Assembly (NCBI GenBank): GCA_040394735.1
Contig: JBEBRR010000004.1
Location: 1 to 64,000, forward strand
DNA length: 64,000 bases
Direction of reading: 5' to 3'
DNA from: Leadbetterella byssophila_A
GTDB taxonomy: Bacteria > Bacteroidota > Bacteroidia > Cytophagales > Spirosomataceae
Position 1 is the first letter of the stretch, and every line of letters starts with the position of its first letter. Positions 45,040 through 53,474 of this stretch are shown in pieces. The notes below the pieces were generated by a model. The model ran no database searches, had not been told where the DNA came from, and saw only the letters and a program-made list of their open reading frames with translations. The position numbers were made by a program, and so were the translations under genes.

Positions 45040-45440
45040 AAAAGGAAGAAGTACCTCAGGACAAGAGTAACCTGGCCTCCGCCAATATGCGGGAGCTGTG
45101 CTACGCCGTAGACAAAGACGGAAATTATACCACGGCGCTCAGTACGGGCTGGGAGCCTAAAACCGTGGCGCTGGATAACTCCATTGCTGCCATTGAAGAA
45201 TGGATAGAAGAGGCCCGCCGCAGGATCAGTGCCGGGGAGGCCAGTCCGATCCTGTATTTTATGGAGCTGAATAAAATGGATCTCCAGGTGCTGGCCGGGT
45301 ATACGGGCCTGTGGGCATGGCGGGTAAAACGGCATCTTAAGCCCGCGGTTTTTAAGCGGCTTAATGAGAAAATACTTGCGCGGTACGCCCGGGCTTTTAA
45401 CATTTCCGTGGAAGAATTAAAAAACTATAAACCGGAATAA
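45036..45440 (+). CDS. Small pigment-cluster protein, HTH-like C-terminus
   Basis: A 134-residue product starting at the ATGA overlap (45036). I do not recognise a named family. The C-terminal 60 residues look like a helix-turn-helix of the XRE type: MDLQVLAGYTGLWAWRVKRH, then ILARYARAFNISVEELKNYK, the ISxEEL ending being typical. The N-terminus has a hydrophilic, acidic part (MRELCYAVDKDGNYTTALST). It could be a cluster-specific regulator, or a protein-protein adaptor with this helical form. It ends by TAATG overlap with the next gene. Confidence 0.75.
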   Translation: MKKEEVPQDKSNLASANMRELCYAVDKDGNYTTALSTGWEPKTVALDNSIAAIEEWIEEARRRISAGEASPILYFMELNKMDLQVLAGYTGLWAWRVKRHLKPAVFKRLNEKILARYARAFNISVEELKNYKPE

Positions 45441-46435
45441 TGGTTGTTGAATTTAAGCATCATCAGTCGGCTCACTGTGAGAACGGAGTGGCCTCCAACC
45501 TGCTCCGGCATAACGGGCTGAATTTAAGCGAACCCATGATATTCGGCCTCGGTTCAGGCATTTTTTTTGTGTATATCCCTTTTCTGAAAGTGAACCACGC
45601 CCCGGCCATCAGCTACCGCCCGCAGCCCGGCATTATTTTTAGCCGTGTGGCCAGACGCCTGGGGATCCGGATAAAGCGGAAGAAATTTTCTGACCCGGGC
45701 GATGCGCAAAAGGCGCTGGAAGAAAACCTGGCCGGAGGGATCCCCACCGGTCTGCAGGTAGGAGTATTTCACCTGCCGTATTTTCCTGATCAGTATCGTT
45801 TCCATTTCAATGCCCATAACCTGGTGGTTTTCGGGAAAGAAAAAGGAAAATACCTGGTGAGTGACCCGGTGATGGAGTGTACCACCTCGCTGAGCCCCGA
45901 AGAGCTGGAAAAAGTGCGCTATGCCAAAGGTGCACTGGCGCCCCGGGGACAGATGTACTTCCCGATCCACATCCCGGAAAATATTGACCTCAAAAAAGCC
46001 ATTGTTAAGGCCATCAAAAGCGCCTGTTCCACCATGCTGGCCCCGGTGCCCATCGTAGGTGTGAAAGGGGAGCGCCTGGTGGCACGGAAAATCCGGAAAT
46101 GGCCGGAAAAAGTAGGCGTTAAAACCACCAATCACTACCTGGCGCAGATTGTACGGATGCAGGAGGAGATCGGTACGGGCGGTGGCGGCTTCCGTTATAT
46201 CTATGCCGCCTTTTTGCAGGAAGCCGCTGATATCCTGGAAAAGCCGGAGCTGAAGGGATTATCACAGGAAATGACCGCCATAGGCGATGAATGGCGCGAC
46301 TTTGCCCTGAACGCCTCGCGTATTCTGAAAAACCGTAAGGCGGAAGACGGCATGTACCAGGCCCTGGCCGACCAGCTCGACGGCCTGGCCGACCGGGAAG
46401 AGGCATTCTTCAGGAAATTAAAGAAAGCAGTGTGA
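45440..46435 (+). CDS. BtrH-like acyltransferase (papain-like)
   Basis: A 331-residue product. The N-terminal domain resembles BtrH, which transfers an acyl chain from an ACP to an aminoglycoside amine in butirosin synthesis: KHHQSAHCENGVASNLLRHN with Cys13 as nucleophile, FHFNAHNLVVFG with His126, and LVSDPVM with Asp142, a plausible Cys-His-Asp triad. The C-terminal half is helical (DUF4872-like). In this setting it would move the polyene acyl chain from ACP to the dialkylresorcinol hydroxyl, or a similar ester/amide step. That role is inference. GTGA overlap with the ABC ATPase gene. Confidence 0.82.
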   Translation: MVVEFKHHQSAHCENGVASNLLRHNGLNLSEPMIFGLGSGIFFVYIPFLKVNHAPAISYRPQPGIIFSRVARRLGIRIKRKKFSDPGDAQKALEENLAGGIPTGLQVGVFHLPYFPDQYRFHFNAHNLVVFGKEKGKYLVSDPVMECTTSLSPEELEKVRYAKGALAPRGQMYFPIHIPENIDLKKAIVKAIKSACSTMLAPVPIVGVKGERLVARKIRKWPEKVGVKTTNHYLAQIVRMQEEIGTGGGGFRYIYAAFLQEAADILEKPELKGLSQEMTAIGDEWRDFALNASRILKNRKAEDGMYQALADQLDGLADREEAFFRKLKKAV

Positions 46436-47208
46436 GCGTGATAACAGAAAACAGGCCGGAAGCCATTATCCGGATTCATTCGCTGACTAAAAAATACCGG
46501 GAGGCCGAAGATTACTCGGTCAATGAGCTGACATTGACTATTCCCCGGGGGGAGATCTTCGGACTGCTGGGTCCTAACGGGGCGGGAAAGACCACCCTGA
46601 TCTCCATGCTTTGCGGACTGATCCGGCCTACCAGCGGCGACTTTACCATTAACGGCTGGTCTTACCGTTCGGAAGGTGAAAAAATCCGGAAAAATATGGG
46701 TGTGGTACCCCAGGAATATGCCCTGTACCCGTCGCTGACGGCAAAGGAAAACCTGCTCTATTTCGGCAGCATGTACGGAATGCGCGGACGCGCCCTCGAG
46801 CTGAAGGTGCAGGAGTACCTGGAGCACCTCGGGCTTTTAAAATACGCCGACAAAAAGATAGAAACATACTCCGGGGGGATGAAAAGGCGGGTCAACCTGA
46901 TTGCGGGAATCCTTCATTCTCCCATGGTGCTGTTCCTCGATGAGCCCACGGTAGGGGTGGACATCCAGAGTAAAAACGTGATCATAGACTTTCTGAAAGC
47001 CTATAACCGTCAGGGAGCTACCCTCATTTATACTTCTCACCATCTCATTGAAGCGCAGGAATTCTGTACCCGTGTGGCCATTCTTGACCACGGTCAGGTG
47101 CTGACGGAGGGCACCCCGCAGGAGCTCATCCAGGGTGTAAACCAGGCCCGCTCACTGGAGGATGTGTTTTTATTTATGGTAGGAAAAGAATTGAGAGACT
47201 ATGTATAA
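46432..47208 (+). CDS. ABC transporter ATP-binding protein
   Basis: A 258-residue ATPase. Starts with GTG (46432), overlapping the BtrH-like gene by 4 nt. Walker A GLLGPNGAGKTTLISM, Q-loop GVVPQEYALYPSL, signature YSGGMKRRVNLIAG, Walker B MVLFLDEPTVGVD and H-loop TSHHL are all intact. It pairs with the ABC-2 permease directly downstream (8-nt overlap). Together they may export the pigment or a lipid intermediate from the inner membrane, as in other flexirubin clusters. Confidence 0.93.
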   Translation: MSVITENRPEAIIRIHSLTKKYREAEDYSVNELTLTIPRGEIFGLLGPNGAGKTTLISMLCGLIRPTSGDFTINGWSYRSEGEKIRKNMGVVPQEYALYPSLTAKENLLYFGSMYGMRGRALELKVQEYLEHLGLLKYADKKIETYSGGMKRRVNLIAGILHSPMVLFLDEPTVGVDIQSKNVIIDFLKAYNRQGATLIYTSHHLIEAQEFCTRVAILDHGQVLTEGTPQELIQGVNQARSLEDVFLFMVGKELRDYV

Positions 47209-48475
47209 GCTTTGGGCATCCGTAAAAAAAGAGGGGCTGCTGCTGCTGAGGGATGCCGGGGCGCTGATCATCCTGTTTGTGATGCCGCTGGCGCTGATCA
47301 TCACGGTAACCCTGATTCAGCAGGGATCGTTTAAGGCCCTGAGCAATGCCAAAATTCCGGTATTGCTGATCGATAATGACCACGGCAATGTTTCCGGAGG
47401 TATCCGCGAAAACCTGGAAAACAGCGGAAGCTTCGAGATCGTCTCGGAAAAAGAAGGTCAGCCCCTGACCGAGAAGCAGGCCCGTGATGAAGTCTTTAAG
47501 GGGCGCTACCCCATGGCGGTAATCGTGCCTGAAAACCTTTCGGCAGACCTGAATCAGAAGGTGAAGGTAAATGTAGACAAGATCCTGAAAGACGTAGGGC
47601 TGGGAGAAGACAGCCTGGCTGCTTTCCGGGAGGTAGAGACCAAAGAAATCCGGCTCTATTTTGATCCGGCTACCCAGCTGGCCTTCAAGAGCGCGGTGAA
47701 GAACAATATTGACAAGATGGTTTCCGAGCTGGAGGTGCAGTCGGTTTACGCGCTTTTCCAGGAACAGCTGAGCGACAGCGTGGCCATTCTCAGCCAGAAG
47801 TCCTTTCTTCATTTCCGGGAGATTATGCCCGTTGACGGCAGCCGTGAGGTGATTCCCAATGCCACCCAGCACAATGTGCCGGCGTGGACGTTGTTTGCTA
47901 TTTTCTTTATCGTGATCCCGCTTTCCATTAACCTGGTGAAGGAAAAAGGACAGGGAACGCTGGTGCGCCTGCGTACCTTGCCTATGCCCTACAGTGTGGT
48001 CATCATGGGAAAAACCCTGACTTTCCTGGTGATCTGCATGATCCAGTTCTACCTCATGGTAGCGGTAGGCGTTTTCCTGTTTCCGTTCCTGGGACTGGAG
48101 CCCATGCAGGTAGGAGGAAAACTGATCCTGATGAGCCTGGTGGCCCTTTGCTCCGGTTTTGCAGCCATCGGTTTCGGCATTCTCCTGGGCACGGTCAGCC
48201 AGACCCAGGAGCAGTCGGCCCCTTTCGGTGCCACCTCAGTGGTTATCCTGGCGGCTATCGGCGGGGTTTGGGTACCGGTGTTTGCCATGCCGGCTTTTAT
48301 GCAGTTTGTTTCCGGGCTCTCTCCTATGAACTGGGGGCTGAATGCATTTTATGACGTGATTCTCCGGAATTCTGACCTGGGGACTATCCTGCCCCGGTTG
48401 GTCTTGCTGCTGGTGTTTTTTGTAATTATGGTAGGAATTTCTATCCTGTATGATGAAAAGAAAAGAGCCGTATAA
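47201..48475 (+). CDS. ABC-2 type permease
   Basis: A 424-residue product with an N-terminal helix (about 20-40, GALIILFVMPLALIITVTL), a long soluble domain of about 190 residues in between, and five to six C-terminal helices (ALFAIFFIVIPLSINL, FLVICMIQFYLMVAVGVFLF, VVILAAIGGVWVPVF, VLLLVFFVIMVGISIL). This is the ABC-2/YhhJ-type order. Its gene overlaps the ATPase gene by 8 nt and the thioesterase gene by 26 nt. Substrate unknown; pigment or glycolipid is likely from context. Confidence 0.9.
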   Translation: MYKLWASVKKEGLLLLRDAGALIILFVMPLALIITVTLIQQGSFKALSNAKIPVLLIDNDHGNVSGGIRENLENSGSFEIVSEKEGQPLTEKQARDEVFKGRYPMAVIVPENLSADLNQKVKVNVDKILKDVGLGEDSLAAFREVETKEIRLYFDPATQLAFKSAVKNNIDKMVSELEVQSVYALFQEQLSDSVAILSQKSFLHFREIMPVDGSREVIPNATQHNVPAWTLFAIFFIVIPLSINLVKEKGQGTLVRLRTLPMPYSVVIMGKTLTFLVICMIQFYLMVAVGVFLFPFLGLEPMQVGGKLILMSLVALCSGFAAIGFGILLGTVSQTQEQSAPFGATSVVILAAIGGVWVPVFAMPAFMQFVSGLSPMNWGLNAFYDVILRNSDLGTILPRLVLLLVFFVIMVGISILYDEKKRAV

Positions 48476-48893
48476 AATTTTTGAACAGCTCACCGTGAGC
48501 TGTGATTTCCGGGTACGGTTTAATGAGACCGATCCGCTGGGGATTGTATGGCACGGCAATTATATCAAATACTTTGAAGACGGCCGCGAGGCTTTTGGCC
48601 GTAAGTACGGCATCTCTTACCTCGATGTGCAGGCGGCAGGTTATACCACCCCCATTGTCAGAACCGTTTGTGAGCATAAACTGCCGCTCCGTTATGGGGA
48701 GACCGGCCGGGTGGAAACCGCCCTGGTCGATTCACCCGCAGCCAAGATGATCTTCCTGTTTACCATTCGTAACAGCCGGAACGAGGTGGTTTGCACCGGT
48801 GAGACCACACAGGTCTTCGTGGATAGTTCCGGTGAGTTATCGCTTACTTATCCTGATTTCTTTAGCCGCTGGCGGGAGAGCGTAGTCGGGTAA
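48450..48893 (+). CDS. Acyl-CoA/ACP thioesterase, hotdog (YbgC/4HBT)
   Basis: A 147-residue 4HBT-fold thioesterase. Catalytic Asp in RFNETDPLGIVWHGNYIKYF, with HGNY as the usual substrate loop, then DVQAAGYTTPIVRTVCEHKL and DSPAAKMIFLFTIRN. It would release an acyl chain from ACP or CoA, perhaps as editing or off-loading in the pigment pathway. It overlaps the permease by 26 nt and is the last gene of the first pigment-cluster arm. Two possible start codons are adjacent (48450 and 48453). Confidence 0.88.
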   Translation: MMKRKEPYKIFEQLTVSCDFRVRFNETDPLGIVWHGNYIKYFEDGREAFGRKYGISYLDVQAAGYTTPIVRTVCEHKLPLRYGETGRVETALVDSPAAKMIFLFTIRNSRNEVVCTGETTQVFVDSSGELSLTYPDFFSRWRESVVG

Positions 48894-48939
48894 AATCAGG
48901 ATTAAACGTCTGCCTGTTTCTAACAGATAGTACAGATAT

Positions 48940-48961
48940 CACAGATTTTTAATAATCTGTG
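48940..48961. terminator. Hairpin between the pigment arm and the inserted pair
   Basis: An 8-bp stem CACAGATT / AATCTGTG with a TTTAAT loop, between two convergent genes. It carries the CACAGATTTTT word also seen at 20790-20804, so it is probably a REP-like copy doing terminator duty. Confidence 0.55.
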
Positions 48962-48987
48962 AGTATGCGTGTAATTTGTGAGTCCCC

Positions 48988-49563
48988 TCAGAATTTAAAT
49001 CCAAAGTTGGTGCTCAGCTGCACGGTTCCACCAATATCATTCGGCTTATAGGCGCTTTTATCCACATAAAGAAGGCCGAAGCCCAGGTTGATGCCCATCG
49101 TGAATTTACGGGAGATGTCGAAGTTGACATAATTGGTGACCATTACACCGATTCGGGTGTTATTGGCGCGCTGATGAAGATCTGACCAGCTTCCGTCGGG
49201 ATTGTAACCGGTAGACTCATAATAGTATCTTTTGCCAGCTCCCAAGACCAGGTTTGAACCGATGGCATATTTCACCGGCCTTTCCGTCGACGCAGGATAA
49301 AACTTGAAGCCCGGTGTGAAATAGAAATAGGCGGGGCTCGAGACACTTTCATCCCAATACAGATTATGCTGACGGAAGACAATATCCAGCGGGAATACCA
49401 GGCTGAGCCTGGAGTTTTTTGCGAGGTACTTTTCAAAGCTGATACCTACAGTGGTGCCTATCTCATTAACTCCAACCGGCGAAAAACGTATGGCATTGGT
49501 TTCATCCTGGGAAAAGACAAGGCCTGAAAGGAGAAGAAGCGCTGATGTCAGGTATTTTTTCAT
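48988..49563 (-). CDS. Outer-membrane beta-barrel protein (unassigned)
   Basis: A 191-residue product with a signal peptide (MKKYLTSALLLLSGLVFSQ) and a small barrel-like mature part (TVGISFEKYLAKNSRLSLVF, YFYFTPGFKFYP, NIGGTVQLSTNFGFKF-like end, DIGGTVQLSTNFGFKF), ending in Phe. No known domain is evident. Together with the glycoside hydrolase on its right it forms an opposite-strand pair inside the pigment cluster. Function unknown. Confidence 0.78.
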   Translation of the reverse strand: MKKYLTSALLLLSGLVFSQDETNAIRFSPVGVNEIGTTVGISFEKYLAKNSRLSLVFPLDIVFRQHNLYWDESVSSPAYFYFTPGFKFYPASTERPVKYAIGSNLVLGAGKRYYYESTGYNPDGSWSDLHQRANNTRIGVMVTNYVNFDISRKFTMGINLGFGLLYVDKSAYKPNDIGGTVQLSTNFGFKF

Positions 49564-49626
49564 ATCCGTGCGATTGATTCTTTATCATATAAACTTCCGG
49601 AACTCCGGTTTTATTGCCTGAACAGG

Positions 49627-51420
49627 TCAGGGTAAGCTAACCGTAAGCGGCATATCCGGAGGGTTGGTTTTGGCCGCAAGTTTACCGTCTATCCATACAT
49701 ACAATCGGGGCTGATCTCCTTTTTTTCTGCGGTTCCCGTCTTTTTTCCAGGCGATGTCCACATCATGACCGTGGTACCGGAGGTTTCCCAGGAAAAAATA
49801 CTCCCATTTTCCTTCAGGCAGGAGGGGATGAAGGGTAAAACTGTTTTCGTGAGAAGGCGAAAATCCGATCAGGTCTTCGATAATAATATCGGGAAAGGTG
49901 GAATGAAAATAGTCTTTTTCGCCTCCAAATTCCGTACCGGCGCTCGGAATGTACCATTCACCGATGTTCAGTTGCTCCCGGCCGTGCAGGACCGTTAGTT
50001 TTTCAATATGGTCAAAAAGCAGTTCCTTCTCTTTTACGCCGGCCTTCTTTTGGTAATAACGGAGGTAGTTGGCAAAACCTTTACTGACTACTGAATTCTG
50101 GAAAGGCCAGCCTCTGCCGTTCCAGGCGTAAGCCTGTTCGTTATAGTACGGATGCTGCCGTTCGGCGGTGGTCATTCCCCGGGCATTGTAAAAGCCCTGC
50201 TCTGATCCGAGCATCTCCCAGGCTTTCCGGTAGCGTTGGGCACTGTCTTCCGGGACCAGGCGGAAATACCAGGGCGTATAGCCCACAGACTCTCTGACCC
50301 GTGCTTCAAAATCGCGCGCACCGTACAGGTTGTCTCCGGCGCTGAACGTATTGAAGAAATGATCTTCCTGGTTCCAGAGGGTTTCAAGCACTTTGTTTTG
50401 AAGGACGCCGGCCTTCAGGTCATACAGGCCGGCCTTGACGGAGTCGGTTCCGGCAAGACGGTAAAGATCTGCCAGTGATTTAAGATTTCCGTACATATAG
50501 GCGTTGACAGACGGACGAACGAGGTAAAAATCAGGATAACCACCGCGGTAGGCTTCGGGGTATTGCCTGGCGTTTTCGGTTTTGCCGGCCCGGCCCGTAG
50601 CGGACCAGCCAAGATAATAATCTTTCCAGGTGTCCGGGGTATAAATGTCGTAAGCCCCTTCGCTTGCAATTAACCCGAGCACTGCCGAGAGGCTGAATTC
50701 CATGCCGTCATACAGATCCAGGATTTTGTACATTCCTTCGGTTTTCGCTCCCGGGCGCTGTACGGTGAAGAGGCTGTCCCATACCTGCTGATGGTTTTCA
50801 AGATGGGGAAGAATTCCTTTCAGCCAGGAAGAGTCAGGATGTATTTTGAGGTAGGCGTCAATACCGTTGATCATCCAGCTGGAATAGTGATGGCTTTCAG
50901 GACGGCTGAGGTAAGTCAGGAAGTTGGCATTTTCTCTTTGAAGAAGCCGGGAGGCAGAGCCCCGCATGAAGTAATCGGCATAGGATCTCAGGTATTGCGG
51001 ATCACGCAGCCACCTGATGTCATAAAACTGATGCCCGGCGGGACAGGTGATCGCACCGCTTCGCGAAGCCCAGGGCTTAACGCCGAAAAATTCGGTTACT
51101 ACCCGGTATTTTTTATGATCTGCGGGGTCATCGTACTCTTTCAGATGTTTGGAGATCATCCACCACCGGTAATTATATACTTTAGTGAAGCGGGGATCGG
51201 AGCATGCGAAAACCGGGATGTTCTTTTTCAGGAACTCCGGGTTGTTAAAAGGCCCGTCTGAAGGTGGTCGGCCGGTATATCCCTGAAATTCAACGGTATG
51301 GGTTTCCAGTTCCGCATAGGCGGAAGCAAGAAGCGACTGCCGTTCCTTATAAAGGGAACGGGTGGAAGGGGCAGCGCACGACAGGCAGGCCACCACCGTT
51401 GCGAGGAGGCAGCAATTCAT
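49627..51420 (-). CDS. Lipoprotein glycoside hydrolase, (alpha/alpha)6-barrel (MGH1/GH63-like)
   Basis: A 597-residue product. The start at 51420 (MNCCLLATVVACLSC) gives a lipobox LSC; 51429 is an alternative. The body fits the (alpha/alpha)6-toroid clan of GH63/trehalase/mannosylglycerate hydrolase (MGH1-like): NYRWWMISKHL, DIRWLRDPQYLRSYADYFMR, SSWMINGIDAYLKIH, LDLYDGMEFSL with the likely acid Asp, RPSVNAYMYGNLKSLADLYR, YNEQAYAWNGRGWPFQNSVV, and GEWYIPSAGTEFGGEKDYFH with a base Glu. A small beta-sandwich tail follows. It should act on an alpha-glycan in the periplasm or at the surface. It points against the pigment genes on both sides. Confidence 0.82.
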   Translation of the reverse strand: MNCCLLATVVACLSCAAPSTRSLYKERQSLLASAYAELETHTVEFQGYTGRPPSDGPFNNPEFLKKNIPVFACSDPRFTKVYNYRWWMISKHLKEYDDPADHKKYRVVTEFFGVKPWASRSGAITCPAGHQFYDIRWLRDPQYLRSYADYFMRGSASRLLQRENANFLTYLSRPESHHYSSWMINGIDAYLKIHPDSSWLKGILPHLENHQQVWDSLFTVQRPGAKTEGMYKILDLYDGMEFSLSAVLGLIASEGAYDIYTPDTWKDYYLGWSATGRAGKTENARQYPEAYRGGYPDFYLVRPSVNAYMYGNLKSLADLYRLAGTDSVKAGLYDLKAGVLQNKVLETLWNQEDHFFNTFSAGDNLYGARDFEARVRESVGYTPWYFRLVPEDSAQRYRKAWEMLGSEQGFYNARGMTTAERQHPYYNEQAYAWNGRGWPFQNSVVSKGFANYLRYYQKKAGVKEKELLFDHIEKLTVLHGREQLNIGEWYIPSAGTEFGGEKDYFHSTFPDIIIEDLIGFSPSHENSFTLHPLLPEGKWEYFFLGNLRYHGHDVDIAWKKDGNRRKKGDQPRLYVWIDGKLAAKTNPPDMPLTVSLP

Positions 51421-51512
51421 TTTTAGCATTCGCTAAATTAAGAATTTTTCGGGAAAACCGGGAGCGCGGGCATGCCGTACCCCGGTTTATTTTTTACTTT
51501 CCGTATTTCCCT

Positions 51513-51520
51513 TAAATTTG
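51513..51520 (+). promoter_or_regulatory. -7 element of the second pigment arm
   Basis: TAAATTTG, 20 nt before the ATG at 51541. It fits TAnnTTTG; there is no TTG at 17-23 nt. It would restart transcription after the inserted reverse-strand pair. Confidence 0.5.
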
Positions 51521-51540
51521 CAGACCTTTAGCTCCGGCAC

Positions 51541-52629
51541 ATGAGTTTTATCGTTGACTACAATTGCTTTACTCCCCTCGGAGCCGACCTGCAGACCACG
51601 CTGTGCCGGCTGGAAGAGGGTGTAAGCGGTATTCAGCTATTTGAAGACAGGGAGCTGCTTCCGGTTCCGTATTATGCGGCGCGGTTTCCGGAGCCGGTAG
51701 CGGTGCACCAGGGATTTACCCGCCTGGAAAACATGCTGATCCGGGCGCTGGAGCCGGTGCTTGAACGTAACCCGGTTCAGGGGAGGGCGCTTTTGCTGGT
51801 GTCTACTACCAAAGGCAACATCCGGGAGATCAGCGCAACCGGGCCCGGGGAGGGGGCATTCCTGCCGGTAATGGCCGGAAAAGTGGCCCGGTATTTTGGT
51901 TTCGGAGAAACACCCTGGGTAGTTTCCAATGCCTGTGTTTCGGGTATCCTGGCGGTGGCTGTAGCCGGAAGGCTGATTGATGCAGGCATTTTTGATACAG
52001 TTTATGTAGTGGCGGGAGATGAGGTGACGGAATTTGTTCTGAGCGGGTTTGCCGGTTTTCAGGCCCTGAGTTCCGGCCCGTGCCGTCCCTATGATAAAAA
52101 TCGTGACGGGGTGACGCTGGGCGAAGCAGCAGCGGCCGTGCTGGTATCCAAAGATCCCGGTTTGTTTCGGATAGCGGGTGACGGTGCCGTGAATGATGCC
52201 AACCACATCTCGGGACCTTCACGTACCGGTGAAGGATTGTACCGGAGTATCTGCCGGGCATTGGAAGAAGCAGGTCTGAGCGCCACGGAACTGGACTTTA
52301 TTTCCGCGCATGGCACCGCTACGGAATATAACGATGAAATGGAGGCGATAGCGCTGGACCGGCTGGGGCTGAACGAAGTGCCGGTTAACAGCCTGAAAGG
52401 TTATTTCGGCCATACGCTGGGGGCTTCAGGCCTGCTCGAAGCCGTTATCTCTTTTGAGTCGGCCCGGAAGGGGATCCTTTACCCTTCGCTGGGTTTTGAA
52501 ACCCCGGGTGTGTCCCGGTCAATTCACGTGGTGGAACAGCCGGAAAAGAAGCCGGTCAGGTATTTTATGAAAACGGCTTCGGGTTTCGGAGGCTGCAACA
52601 CCGCTGTAATTTTTGAAAAGCTGCATTGA
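51541..52629 (+). CDS. Beta-ketoacyl synthase (KAS I/II-type)
   Basis: A 362-residue ketosynthase. Catalytic Cys132 in SNACVSGIL, His257 in SAHGTATEY and His291 in GYFGHTLGASG form a full Cys-His-His set. It is somewhat short for a KAS I/II (about 410), with a reduced N-terminus. In the pigment pathway it should extend the polyene or the resorcinol side chain together with the ACP four genes downstream. First gene of the second arm; its stop overlaps the next start (TTGA). Confidence 0.9.
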   Translation: MSFIVDYNCFTPLGADLQTTLCRLEEGVSGIQLFEDRELLPVPYYAARFPEPVAVHQGFTRLENMLIRALEPVLERNPVQGRALLLVSTTKGNIREISATGPGEGAFLPVMAGKVARYFGFGETPWVVSNACVSGILAVAVAGRLIDAGIFDTVYVVAGDEVTEFVLSGFAGFQALSSGPCRPYDKNRDGVTLGEAAAAVLVSKDPGLFRIAGDGAVNDANHISGPSRTGEGLYRSICRALEEAGLSATELDFISAHGTATEYNDEMEAIALDRLGLNEVPVNSLKGYFGHTLGASGLLEAVISFESARKGILYPSLGFETPGVSRSIHVVEQPEKKPVRYFMKTASGFGGCNTAVIFEKLH

Positions 52630-53216
52630 ACGACAGATTCTACATACAAAATTACTGCGAGATCAGAAACGGCGAGATCCTCCTGAACGGGGAGCGTGTT
52701 TTCTCTGCCGGGAATGAAAGCTTTACGGATTTTGCCAAAATGGCTTACCGGCACTTGGCGATCGCCTATCCGAAATTTTTTAAAATGGATAAGCTCAGCA
52801 AGCTGGCGTTCCTGGCCTCTTCCCAGTTATTAAGCGAAGAGAGCAATACAGCGCTGGTCTTTGCCAACCGTTCGTCTTCCCTGGATACCGACGTGATTTA
52901 CCAATGTTCTATCGGGGATAAGGAAGCCTGGTATCCCAGTCCGGCAGTGTTTGTTTATACCCTGCCTAACATTTGTTTGGGAGAAATCAGCATAAAGTAT
53001 AAACTTTATTCAGAAAATAGTTTCTTTGTGTTTGAAAACTTCCCGGCGGCGTTTTTCCCGGCTTATGCCGGTCTCCTGATCAGAACGCGAAAAGCAGATG
53101 ACGTGCTGTGCGGATGGGTGGAGATACTGGAAGAAGATTACCGCGCTTTCGTGTACCGGGTAGGAAAAGAAGGCCTTATAGAGCATAATGAACAGAATTT
53201 AAACAGATTGATATAA
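52626..53216 (+). CDS. Truncated ketosynthase-like protein without catalytic Cys
   Basis: A 196-residue product, probably starting at TTG (52626), overlapping the previous stop. The sequence resembles the first half of a thiolase-fold ketosynthase (YPKFFKMDKLSKLAFLASSQ, ALVFANRSSSLDTDVIYQCS, SPAVFVYTLPNICLGEISIK) but the catalytic half is missing and no Cys lies in a nucleophile elbow. Such small KAS-like proteins recur in flexirubin clusters, as I recall, next to ACP and ketosynthase. A non-catalytic partner or scaffold is likely; the exact role is unknown. Confidence 0.8.
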   Translation: MNDRFYIQNYCEIRNGEILLNGERVFSAGNESFTDFAKMAYRHLAIAYPKFFKMDKLSKLAFLASSQLLSEESNTALVFANRSSSLDTDVIYQCSIGDKEAWYPSPAVFVYTLPNICLGEISIKYKLYSENSFFVFENFPAAFFPAYAGLLIRTRKADDVLCGWVEILEEDYRAFVYRVGKEGLIEHNEQNLNRLI

Positions 53217-53474
53217 ATGGACCAATTAAAACTGGAGATCAAAGAAAAAATTATAGCCGCACTTAACCTGGAAGACGTTACGGCAGCCGATATCAATGAC
53301 GATGACGCACTTTTCGGCGACGGCCTCGGCCTGGACTCCATTGATGCGCTGGAGCTGATCGTGATGCTTGACAAAGACTATGGTATCAAACTTTCAGACC
53401 CTAAAGAAGGCAGAAATATTTTCCGGTCGGTCAATACCATGGCCGCCTATATTGCGGAGCACAGAACAAAATAA
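53217..53474 (+). CDS. Acyl carrier protein of the pigment pathway
   Basis: An 85-residue, acidic four-helix protein. The phosphopantetheine site is Ser41 in GLGLDSIDALELIV. The sequence starts directly after the previous stop (TAA then ATG) and the next gene follows immediately. It carries the growing polyene or resorcinol chain for the surrounding ketosynthases. The phosphopantetheinyl transferase is not visible in the window. Confidence 0.95.
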   Translation: MDQLKLEIKEKIIAALNLEDVTAADINDDDALFGDGLGLDSIDALELIVMLDKDYGIKLSDPKEGRNIFRSVNTMAAYIAEHRTK

